Source: Progne subis subis
Lineage: Eukaryota; Chordata; Aves; Passeriformes; Hirundinidae
Assembly: GCA_022316685.1 (NCBI GenBank)
Contig: JAKJHU010000057.1
Coordinates: 1,116,001 to 1,180,000, forward strand
Direction of reading: 5' to 3'
DNA: 64,000 bases
Shown: piece after piece, positions 11,479-21,712 of the stretch
Position numbering within the stretch: the first letter of the stretch is position 1
Layout of the letters: each line of letters starts with the position of its first letter
Notes under the pieces: model-generated
Database searches by the model: none
Told to the model about the DNA's origin: nothing
What the model saw: the letters and a program-made list of their open reading frames with translations, nothing else
Position numbers and translations under genes: made by a program

Positions 11479-11532
11479 CATTTTTCATAATGGAACCATT
11501 CTCTGGGAACACTTGGAGCAATAGCTGGGTTA
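11479..11532 (-). CDS. Candidate 54-nt coding exon downstream of the orphan Ig exons
   Basis: The donor ATG|GTAAGTG is near perfect. The acceptor is TCTTCTTTTGCCAATGAG, which is moderate. Entered in phase 2 from the AAG|GTAACT donor at 15014, it reads S-N-P-A-I-A-P-S-V-P-R-E-W-F-H-Y-E-K and exits in phase 2. The other frames hold a stop or look unlike protein. It would extend the acidic tail. I do not recognise the sequence, and its downstream partner is unknown. Confidence 0.45.
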
Positions 11533-14500
11533 CTCATTGGCAAAAGAAGACTGATAGATTTTTATTTATTTATAAACACCACTTTCTTTTGTAAGACAAC
11601 TATAAGGAAGAACAGATACATAGATTTCTGGTTTCCCCCATGTATTATTTAGAGATACATTGACACTTTTTTCCTGAGATATGTTTTGTGAATCAAGAGG
11701 AAATATTATTTCTTTCTCATAGTCTAACAATCAAGGAATAGCAAAAAGAACCCACTACTTTATATTTGATGAGCATCCAAGATCAGCAAGCACTGAATTC
11801 TACACTTTCATTTTTCCAGAATGACTTTCTAAATAGGAAATCATATATGCCACACTAAAGGGTTCCAACTGAGAAAAGAATGTTAATTTTAGGGGTTTAT
11901 AATCTGGGGGGAAGAAGGTGATTCACATCTGATATGTACTTTTTCAGTCCTCTGAATGTAGAACATTTAGAAAGAAACACAGTATTTTCTGTGATATCTC
12001 TAAATCGAAGTAATGCGTTCAAATGAGGGGCTTAGTTGGGAAAGGTGATTGCATAGGATCCATAAGATGTTTGATACTTCATTCCATTTTGGAAAAATCT
12101 GTGAGAGATATAGGGTAAATATGCAGAGCAAGTACCTCAGTTTGCAGCTACTATATTTATGTGCACATATACATAGCCTTGTGATTCTTCCACAGGCAGG
12201 ATGCCACTGACTTTTCCATAACGTCAAGCAAGTGATTTATGTGATCAGGTGAAGACATGTACATGACATTTTTTTCCCAGCTCATTTCCTCTCTCTGCCT
12301 GTACTCTAACTTGGAGTTTCTGCTATCCAACTTACCTCTTCATGAAGAAAAAATGTCTAATGTTTTAATATTAAGATTTATGCAATTCTTAAATATGTTC
12401 AGTGCCAGTTTTGCACAGATGACATCTACTTGGATGAAGCACAAAAATGCTGCACTGCTTAAATGACTATCTGCTGCCTGTGAGAAGTGTGAGTGCATTG
12501 CAGTGGTATGCAAAACCAGAGGTCTAATCAATGTGCATGTACAGGATGACAGAATGTTGGATGACAGGGAATTGCACAGTACATGTGGAATATGTGTGTA
12601 CCTGTGGTGTTGGCAAGCCATTGAGAGTGCACTGAATCAGAAGTCTGAGGAGTGTGTATCATTTCACAAAATTTTCAAAGGTAGGACTTTGAAAATCTGA
12701 ATCAGATAGATCAAGTTTACCAACTGTTATTTGCAAAGACAACTTTTCTTTACTGTTGTGGCAGCCAACCAACCATCCAAAATGGAGCTTTTCCTGAACT
12801 ACCTTTTTCAATGCTGCAAATGGATGACACTACAAAAGTCCTTGTCTTTCTCTACAAGAAGCTTTGCAATAAATTGAAAAACACACCTAAACTCTGAATT
12901 CAAGAGAGGAGACAGATTCATCATGCTAATGACTGGCCTACAATCCAAAAGGTTCAGTTCCAATTCAGGGGTTTTTAATATATAACTTGAATAGATAACT
13001 ATGGTTCTTAAGGAATACTATTACTGAAGAATTCCTTTGGCTAAACTAAAAAATGTTCTTTGAAGCTAGCACAGGTTCACTTCCTAGTCCACCCCTTTGA
13101 AGTGCAATGGCAGGCACCAAAGGGAAATGGGCTGTATTGTCAGGCTAATCTAGTCCTGAAAGCAGAAGCTGCGGAACACTTCTCCATAATGCTGACTTAG
13201 AGAGAGGCTTTCTCTTCCCTGAAGCCATTCCCACCACGAAGCAAGCATTGGACAAGGTTTTCTAATGTAAGTAACCAACTCCTTTTGGTGGCTGGCCTCT
13301 GAAAAATGTCTCAAAGCTGTTAGAAATATGATGATTAACACTATTTAATAAACTGAAGAATTCTGTAGTTATAAGATAAATCTGTTTTAAATCTTAATCC
13401 TCTATATTATACTCTCTTCTATTCTATAGCTAGTGGGAAGACCTATTGATGGAATTAATACCACTGATGGAATTTGTAGAAGACTACAATAGTAGGTACT
13501 AGTGAGTCACATCAAGGAGATCTACAATTTTAAGGAGAATGTTTTTTTCCCCATCATCACCTTCTATTATATTTGTCCAACAATCCAGAGCAAAAGAAAT
13601 TATAAATCACTGTCTAATAAATGCTATGCACAGGTGAATTTTAATAATGATTTATTTGTAAAGAAACAAAATACAAATTTGAATCTAGATATATGTTGGA
13701 TAGCACCCAAAATTCATCTGCTCCTCACCCATGGACAATATCTACCAATGGACACAGCAAATAACACAAACATGCTCAGGAATCAGGCATCTTGCAGTTC
13801 AGTCCATCTTCTGTTGCACTGCATCAAGCAAAAGAGTGGGATCATATCTCCAACTGAAGTTAATCTCTTATGGCCTCTCAAGCTCAAGATGTGCTCCTTG
13901 AAACCAGAGTTTCTCTTTAAATCTGTTTAAAAAAGGTCAGTTAATATTGCCCATATTTTTAATGGTGGCATAGATATTTCTTAGTTGTCTTGTGAAAATA
14001 AAAGATTAGCGATCAAATTAACAGTGATTACAGAGAGAATGTAAAATATTCTAAATCTCAACTTACTGACCAGAAGACACTTTAGCTATAAACAACAGAA
14101 GACAAGAGAAAAAAATAGGATAAATCTAACCTTTCCATATGGTCTATATGTTTTAATCATACTGAATTATCTACGTGACTTAAATAAAATTATGATGATC
14201 TTGCATGTCATTTTTTATTTATGAACACCTGCCATATCACAGCAACATGGAAAAAAACCCCTGAACAGAATATACGTGATCAATGCTTAGTCGTCTGGCC
14301 ATGAAGCAAAGTGTGCAGGCAGCTCACAAGGAAAAGGATAAAGCTTTTGAATCAACAAATGCAGACTTTCCTTCATGTTTACATGTTGCGCTACATCTAG
14401 ATAGATAAACCTCAGAAATTTAAAGACAAAATGCTCTTTCTTTTTATCAGGGCCTAAATTCATGCGGTGAGAATTTCATCCTGTGCTAAAAGTCACAGGG

Positions 14501-15013
14501 ATTAGTGACGTCACGTATCTCGTTTATTTAATCTGAAATTGCACAGTGGGAAGTATTGTTATCTTTAATTGGTTAATGAACAACAACAGTTCCTGTCTTA
14601 TTAGGATTGCTACTTAGTCTTCAGAATAAGACTTGCTTAGTAGAAAAGCTCGCTTATATATTCTGTTCATGGAACTTCACATAGCTCCAGCAATTGTAAC
14701 ATCCAGATTACTTTGTGTTTTAAACTCTTCAATCTTGTATTAATATCTAGATTAAGATGCCTAGATTTCAAAAAAATATTTCACTAAATGTAAATACCTT
14801 GCACAGGCTCAATTTTCTAATGCATTACAATTCAAAAATTACATATCTTTTGATGAAGAATTAAGTGAAAAGGGAGTCACATATTATGCACATAACGTAC
14901 ATTGCCCTAAAATTCATAGATTAGGAAGAGTGTTTGATATGTGCTTTGTAAATTGAGGTCCTTACGGTTATTGCAGTAGTACGAGTTGCAGCATGAAGTA
15001 AGATGCAAGTTAC
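11533..15013. other. Intron or spacer between orphan exons
   Basis: About 3.5 kb of AT-rich sequence. AATAAA on the minus strand at 14528-14523 could end a transcript that reads through the donor at 15014 to the TAA at 15012-15010. No other coding signal seen. Confidence 0.6.
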
Positions 15014-15179
15014 CTTACTGGAATACATTTAGCCACTGGCCCTTCATCTCTCTCATATGGTGTGTCTTGGGCTTGTTCTAGCTCCACTGTGGTGACATTC
15101 ACTTCTTCTGAAAAGTATTCATCTTCCCATTCTGGTTTAGCCTGAGTTACACAGGAAGTTTTGGGGGCTTTATTTTTCT
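15014..15179 (-). CDS. Orphan Ig transcript: acidic tail exon
   Basis: The acceptor TTTTGTTTCAG is strong. Entry completes a Glu codon from the previous exon (G|AG). It encodes an acidic stretch including K-P-E-W-E-D-E-Y-F-S-E-E-V and E-R-D-E-G-P-V-A-K. The 3' end has three options: donor AAG|GTAACT (chosen, exit phase 2), donor CCA|GTAAGG five bases earlier, or read-through to TAA at 15012-15010. I do not recognise the tail. It is either an extended CCDC141 C-terminus or part of a separate or titin-linked transcript. Confidence 0.75.
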
Positions 15180-15271
15180 CTGAAACAAAACATGTACATT
15201 AGTGGAAACAAGTTGCTCATGTAATAAGGCAAGAGGGTACTAAAAAGCATGTAGCTGGCAGGACGAGTCAC

Positions 15272-15401
15272 CTATCACTGTCACGAAGGCAGAACAGTGT
15301 GCCTTTCCAATTTCATTGCTGGCGACACAGATATATTTCCCAGTATCAGCAAGGACTACATTTCTTTTTAAAAGGTAATAGGAATCTCCTAATTTCTCAA
15401 T
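15272..15401 (-). CDS. Orphan Ig domain, second half
   Basis: 130 nt, phase 0 in and phase 1 out. The acceptor is TTGTTTTACAG and the donor ATAG|GTGACT. It encodes the D to G strands of an I-set Ig domain, with the diagnostic D-T-G-K-Y-I-C-V-A-S-N-E-I-G, so the F-strand cysteine is present. Phase and length fit the exon at 15502 exactly. It is not part of the CCDC141 form that ends at 21448. Confidence 0.85.
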
Positions 15402-15501
15402 CTGTAAAACAAGAGAATGCACATAGGGGATCATTACTAACATAAAGCAATACAAATTACCTTTCTCTCAAGAAAAAAAAATCAAGAACATTAGAACATA
15501 C

Positions 15502-15656
15502 GCTGATATCTCCCGATACCACTTGGATGTCATCCTTTGTCCAGCAGACATGTGGTTTGGGCTTTCCATGTATAGTGCAATGCAGGATTAAATCTTCTCC
15601 TTCTTGCAGAGTTCTAGGTCCAAATTTCTGTATGAACTTTGGCTGTTTTCCTTGTA
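15502..15656 (-). CDS. Orphan Ig domain, first half
   Basis: 155 nt, entry phase 1, exit phase 0. The acceptor is TTTTCTAG and the donor AGC|GTATGTT. It encodes V-Q-G-K-Q-P-K-F-I-Q-K-F, then the B-strand cysteine in L-I-L-H-C and the core tryptophan in H-V-C-W-T-K-D. Together with 15272-15401 this is a complete I-set domain. The entry phase matches the CAAG|GTAACA donor inside the CCDC141 terminal exon. In-frame entry from that donor gives V-Q-V-Q-G-K-Q-P-K-F. Confidence 0.85.
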
Positions 15657-17947
15657 CTAGAAAATAAAATAATCAAATCAATATTCACTGCATTTTAAAA
15701 GACACAACTAAAGCAGCTGAAGAAAATAATTTATTCACATAAAGTTCATCACACTGAAAGATAAAAGCCTTTACTGATGCCTGGAAGTCAGGATAACTTG
15801 TTTGCAAGACAGTTAGCTGGCATATGCCCTGTATCTATCTAATATAACATTTGTTAAAAACATGGACATTAAGCACCCAAGAATTTCATGCATCAGCACA
15901 TTGTCATTAGTTCCATGGAAGTGCTAAAGAATCGTGTTGTCTGGTAAGGTATTAGGCAAATCTGTGTGAATTATTGTTTCAGTGAAGGTGGAAAATTAAT
16001 TATTCCACACAAATTTAAAGTGACAAAGTCACAAGAGCAAATTTTATCATTTAGTGCATTGTACATAGTGATAGTACAGCATGCTTTTCTTCACTGTGTC
16101 CCCCCACCCCCATTAATTTAGTTAAAAAAAAAAAGAAAATATTAAAAAAGTTGATACTTGCACAAATATGAAGGGCAGAAAGAGGGCTCTCTACAACTTT
16201 GACCTGACCACGTCATTCTTTTGGCCATCATTAATATTGAAACCATGTACTACCACATCATCCAGTCCAAATGTGGTTCAGATGAAGAACGAGCAAATAA
16301 TTGTTTTTCTATTGCAATACCCAAAGCACATGAGATTGATTTTGTGCTAGCCTCATACCAACTATGGAGGGACAGATAATGCCTAAACCACTACAAGGAC
16401 TGTTCAATACAAATTAACCCAGCAAAATTGAAAAAAAATTGATCATCAGCATCAGTTTGTACTGAATAAAAGCATTGCTTTCTGTGACTTGTAACTTAAT
16501 GAGCTGTAAAGCTGTATTTGTTGAATCACTGTACTACCACCTGAGTAGTGGTTTCCACATATATTCTACCTACATTACAAAGGTTACAGTAAAAAGAGAA
16601 GACAAGCTCAGAATTCAGACTAAGTATTCTTGACACAGGGAATATAAAGCAGATGTTAACACAAGAAGAACACACAAAGGCATCCTACAATAAAAGTGAA
16701 CTTTTTGCATCTCTGTCACATAAAGAATGCAACCTCCTTCCTCTTTAATATGAATTATACCTCATTTCCAAAATATTTAACAAAAGTATCACTGTCCTTC
16801 TCTGAAATAGAATGTTACTGAAATGTGTGTTAAAATGACGAAATTTAGAACTGCCATGCCACCACTGATCCACTGTTTAAGGACGAAAACTTTTCCTTTA
16901 TACTATTATGAAACAAAAATCACCTTATCTCTCACAGATGCCCATCAACTTCTAAACCCAAACATATTGAGCCAAAGGCTATTTTTGCCAAGTGTGGGCC
17001 TGTTGGCATCACATTTTGATCACTGTATTAATAAATTCAATTATTAGGTGAGTTCTTGGTTGCAATAAGCTTTCAAGCTTAGCTGCTTTTCTATTCTTCC
17101 TGTGTACTGTAGGACTGAGGCACCAATGCAAAGTAGAAGAATGTAAGTTTTACTTTCCCATATTTGTGCTAAACTTGTGTGACCTCTGTATTAACCAGCC
17201 AGAGCAGCTCAAACAACTCAGTTCTTAGCTGTTGAAGGTTAGCATGTACAAGCTGCCATCCCCATTGCATTGCATGCATCTGAAGCCCAGAAATATGAGA
17301 TCTCCAGCTTCACTTTAAGCAAGAGAATGAAGTTTAGACCCCTCCCTACTCTTTGCAGGCAGTTAGCAATAGGTCACCAGGTCACCAACAGAACATGATT
17401 AACTTGTATGCCAGTGGAAAACATTAAGTGGGCTTCAGCCACTCATTGAGATAACTTTAGCTGGATTCCATTACTCGTGCAGTTTGGATTACCTTGTGAA
17501 GTGATGACATCTCATACCAGAATGATTTTTACCATTTAAAAAAAAAAAAGAAAAAAAAAATCTGAGTGGAATGGTGACAGTGATCATGATCAGACCACAT
17601 CTTGACTTTATATCAGTAAGGCAGCAGAACATAAAAACTGAAATGTTCAGTTTCTAAAGAGCAAAGGGAAAAGTATGTACAAATAAAACCATGAAGTGAC
17701 AATTCCAATAACTCTTTCAGGCACAGGATTGACCTCAGTAAAGTCTGCTGTAAAAGAAGATTTTATCATCTGACAGCAATCTTCAAAATAGAATGGGTGG
17801 TTATATTTCACCAAAGGTTTTCCCAAGGTATCATAACAAAAACTTAGAAGATAGCTTGTTAATTGCAAATTATTTATTGGCTGGACATCCTGTGATATCC
17901 ACACCCACAAAGGTTAGAAAGAACAGGTTTGTTCCTCCATTGTGGGT

Positions 17948-18049
17948 AACAAAAAAAAAAAAAAAACAAACAAAAAAACCACCCAAAAACCAACAAAACC
18001 CCACAAACAAAACAAACAAACAAACAAAAAAACACCAACAACAAAAAAA
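17948..18049 (+). repeat. 102-bp A/C-only low-complexity tract
   Basis: No G or T occurs on the plus strand for 102 bases, with CAAA-like units. On the minus (gene sense) strand it is pure T/G. The open frames it creates on both strands are artefacts of composition. Confidence 0.9.
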
Positions 18050-19466
18050 TCAGGTAGCCTGTGGTACTGCAATACCACTATCACAGCTTTAGAAAATAAT
18101 TTTGTCAACTATTAAATATTCCATGAGTAATCTGTAGGAACCAGTACTGTTATGCTGCAAACTGGTGAATAAGCACACAAAAATCATCAACCTGGAGCAA
18201 TGCAAAAAATGAAGGAAAAAAGTTCACCTTCATCTGTCTATTTCACAGCCTTCACGCCTGCCTAAAGTCTCTCACACACCCATTTGCAGGTCAAACCAAA
18301 TTAGTTTTAACAGCCAGGTTTCAAATTATATTGCTTCACAGTTCTTAATCTATTTACCCTAGGCACATAATTTCCAGTCTCTGGTGTCTTGAAATGTGAT
18401 ATTAGCAATTTTGTGAACTTCCCCGGTCTTCTCTATGAACTTAGGCTAGGCAGATTCCCACCATGCTGCTTAGAGATTTTTAATTTGCTCAGCATTACTC
18501 TAAATCAACACTACACTTTATTGTTTTGAGATTTTGTCTCAGTCAAGCTCCTAACACAAACAGAAGGATTCCTTTACTAGCAATGTTAAGTGGGTCTCAT
18601 GACCCAGTTGATCTGAAATATCCATAATCCAGAGCTCTAATCTCCTTGTGTAACATCTTTAACCTCTGGACCACAGATGATAATACACACACGCAAAAAT
18701 TATTTCTTTACCCTAGAAAAGTCTCCAGAGAAATGTGCAGAAGTAAGCATACTTTACCAGTCATTTGAGAGGAACTCACCTTCTCCATTGCAGCTCCAGC
18801 CACACCTGATCCAATCTGGGTAATGACTCATCCTCCCTCTGCTACTGACTCAAACCTGCGACCTCAGACAGGCTGCTTCTCTTGAAAAATTAAAAGAATT
18901 AATTCCTTTCCCCCTCCAAATTTAGGTACCTTGTGTAAACATCCCTCCACATCTTGTAGTCCGGCAATACCTTTCACCATTTTCTTAAAGGGTGTTGTCT
19001 GCGTATGGGGAAGGAGGAAGGGAGTGTGGATTAGTTCTATGCCTAATGTCTTTCTTGTAAGGATGGTGGGACTGAGGCTTAAACCTTCTCTATAAGGGAG
19101 CCATCGGGAAGATGTAAACATTTTGGGATCCTGAAGTATCTATAGGCTCAAGACTGTGACTGCAACGAGGGGAAATCGGCTTTGTAAACCAAGAAAGCAG
19201 CAGAACTATACAAAACACCCAGATGTATTTCCTGCTCTAGAGTTTGGTTAAAGGAAGGAGGAAGTAAAGCATGCATATATAAACTATTAAAAACATCCCA
19301 TGAGAGCAGCAAGCATTATGTTAAGATTATAGCTGCAACAGAATGAGTGTTTTTTTTCCTTGAAAGATATAATAGTGCATGATGAGACTACATCACTGTC
19401 ACTCCTTTTCCCTCTTTTTTTAGATTATCTAAACAGAACACAGCTGGAATTTCCCAGCTATTTTCT

Positions 19467-19492
19467 TTTAAGGACTCATTTGAGTCCTTAAA
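19467..19492. repeat. Inverted repeat, 12-bp arms, 2-bp spacer
   Basis: TTTAAGGACTCA at 19467-19478 and its exact reverse complement at 19481-19492 are separated by TT. It lies in the spacer between CCDC141 and the orphan Ig exons. Confidence 0.85.
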
Positions 19493-20434
19493 TAAAGAGT
19501 ATTTAAATCCAGACTGCCAGCACAGCAGTAGCCAGTGTTGATTATGTCTTTGTTTACAAAGCAAAACATTAAAACCATGACATTTTCAGAATCCTACTGT
19601 GAATCCAGCATCTCTAATCACTCTTTTAAAAATCTTGTTTCTTGCAGCAATTAAAATTGTGGCTGATACCACACACCCATTAAAATCTGTGCATTTAAAG
19701 CTATTCCTGATTCAAAGTAGATGCAATATCATACTCACTAAATCAACTTTTGTTTACCTAAAATTCATAGAAAAGTTCAAATTCTCAGAGGAAAGTTTTA
19801 ACAAACAAACGAACAAATGTATTATATCCTTCTACAATGATTTATTAAGATCTAAATTTTATTGTGAAATGGAAAATACACTGCAGGAAAACAGGTGAAA
19901 TTAATACCTGAGAAAATTCTTATGAATCTACATTTTTGGGAGCTGACTGATCTTAGAAAGTGGTTCATTAAGGGTAATACCAAGTTAGTTAGAACTTACT
20001 GTGTTCCCCCATCTGTTCAGCACTTCCTCCGCCTGCTCCCTCTCATTGCTGTGAGGTTGTGAGGACTTATTTTGCAAAGTTACAGGAATTTTTTACAAGC
20101 TGCCTTCACTGGGCCAAAATACCTGACCCTCAGCAATTACAGTATATATATTCTTTTCATAGCATGCTATACAGTTTACTTCATTCCAGCAAATTATGCA
20201 AGAGAAGGTAATTATTTCTTCTTTAAAAATTTACCACAGAAATGCAACTGTAACACGAAAGCAGGTAATCAAATGATACAGAAAAAAATCATATAGCTGT
20301 TTGTCAACCCTTTACTGTATAAATATGACAAATTCTGAGGCTAAGGAATTAAGTTATATTTTAGGATTTAGAAACAGAGTCTTCCACTGGCACATTTACA
20401 TCATTATTATGCAGTAGTTAAACAAATTAGAACT

Positions 20435-20440
20435 TTTATT
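20435..20440 (-). terminator. CCDC141: Polyadenylation signal of CCDC141 (candidate)
   Basis: This is the first AATAAA on the minus strand after the stop at 21448, about 1.0 kb downstream. A variant ATTAAA lies earlier at 20575-20570. Either would give a 3' UTR of roughly 0.9-1.0 kb. Confidence 0.4.
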
Positions 20441-21447
20441 AAAAAATATATTTGTGGTTGTTGTTGTCAAGAAAGAAATACGAACTGTAGGTGAACAAAG
20501 TATTGGCTTGGATTTACTGCTTTGAAATTAAAGGATAACTCTGTTTGACTTTTTTTTTTTTTTTTTTTTTTTAATTTGACTACACTTTTGGATATTTCCC
20601 CAGTTTGGTTGATTCTGTTTGAAATTAGTGTGCTAAAAATTTTTAAAACTGCACAAATGCTCACTTCATAAATTATTAACTTTCTTTGACTTATATTAAC
20701 AGATTAGAGGATTATTAGAAATATTTATATCTTTGTAAGACGGTAGAGAGAGTATCACAGTCATCTATTCAAGCAGAGTGGAATGTTGGAATGTTTCACT
20801 TTGTAAACCTTTGTTCTATTGTGTGCTAGTTGCCACTTACACAAATCCGGATGGTTCTGGGTCATGTTCTGTAGCACAATCACAGCTCTGTTGGAACTAC
20901 TGCAGCTTTCCTTTGTGGAGACTATATGCTGGTCTGAGACAGATTTAAATCTGATCTATCTATCTAGTTCAATCATGAGAGGTAATGATACCTTTACTAA
21001 GAAGCTTTGTCCTAAAAATATCTTTTTTGGAAGCATACAAGCAAACATGTGGCTGGAAAAAATACATTCTATGTTTTAGAAAAATTCCAACACCTTCCAC
21101 ACCCCATCCCAAGAGAAGATGTATCCCAAAATATACAATGATCTGAGCACTCTACCTGGCTCTATATTGATATTTAAAACCTATAACCATTAAAACTGTT
21201 TCCGGTGCTTTGGGATATCCTCATTTTTAGAAAGCAAAACCCAGGCTCAGATTCTAGAAAAATCTTTGTAAGTTTTTATCTCAACATCACTATGAGAAAG
21301 TAGAATGAACACATAATACTAGCAATAAAGAAACAAACAATATATCCATTTTGTCATAAAAGTGGTTTGATACATATTGTGAAAATGCAGTGTAAGAAAA
21401 TAAAATCAACAATGTGATACTTAAGTCTGGTGCAGTCAATATTGTAC
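20435..21447 (-). other. CCDC141: CCDC141 3' UTR (predicted)
   Basis: Sequence between the stop codon and the first AATAAA. It contains a T23 run at 20550-20572 on the plus strand and no other recognised element. The extent is inferred. Confidence 0.5.
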
Positions 21448-21712
21448 TTATTTTGTGAATAGCCAGTACATTAGTGAGACACTAATATAGATGACACACA
21501 GCATTATCCAGTCTATTCTTGCAATAGGTGGCCTGTTACCTTGCACGTGAAGAATGGCACTTGAGGAGATAGTGCCGTTCAAATTTTTAGCCCGAACAAC
21601 ATAGAGGCCAGCATCTTTATCACACACCTTCTGAATGAACAAAGTATGCTTTGTCTCCTTTTGCAAAAGCTTTAAGTGCTCATCTGCAGTCAGTTTCTGG
21701 CCCTTCTTGTAC
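21448..21712 (-). CDS. CCDC141: CCDC141 last exon: second half of Ig domain plus hydrophobic tail
   Basis: The acceptor CTCTGCTTCAG completes a Trp codon (TG|G), then Y-K-K-G-Q-K-L. The F strand reads D-A-G-L-Y-V-V-R-A, with Val where the Ig cysteine usually sits. After I-L-H-V-Q-G the frame continues N-R-P-P-I-A-R-I-D, then about 18 hydrophobic residues (codons 21510-21457) and T-K-stop. This looks like a C-terminal tail anchor and, from memory, is the family's usual end. A strong internal donor, CAAG|GTAACAGG at 21540, could remove the tail. Confidence 0.9.

Larger units (their letters stand above)
15657..20434. other. Spacer downstream of CCDC141
   Basis: It contains an A/C-only tract at 17948-18049, a 12-bp inverted repeat at 19467-19492, and A- or T-runs. 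No exon on either strand is convincing. In the extended-isoform model this is part of one intron running from 21539 to 15657. Confidence 0.6.

Noticed and set aside
17793..18108. Lys/Gln/Thr-rich and Phe/Val-rich frames on both strands
   Set aside because: They are generated by the A/C-only tract and have no independent coding evidence.
18864..19121. 85-codon minus-strand frame between CCDC141 and the orphan Ig exons
   Set aside because: No splice sites in a fitting phase and no recognisable domain.
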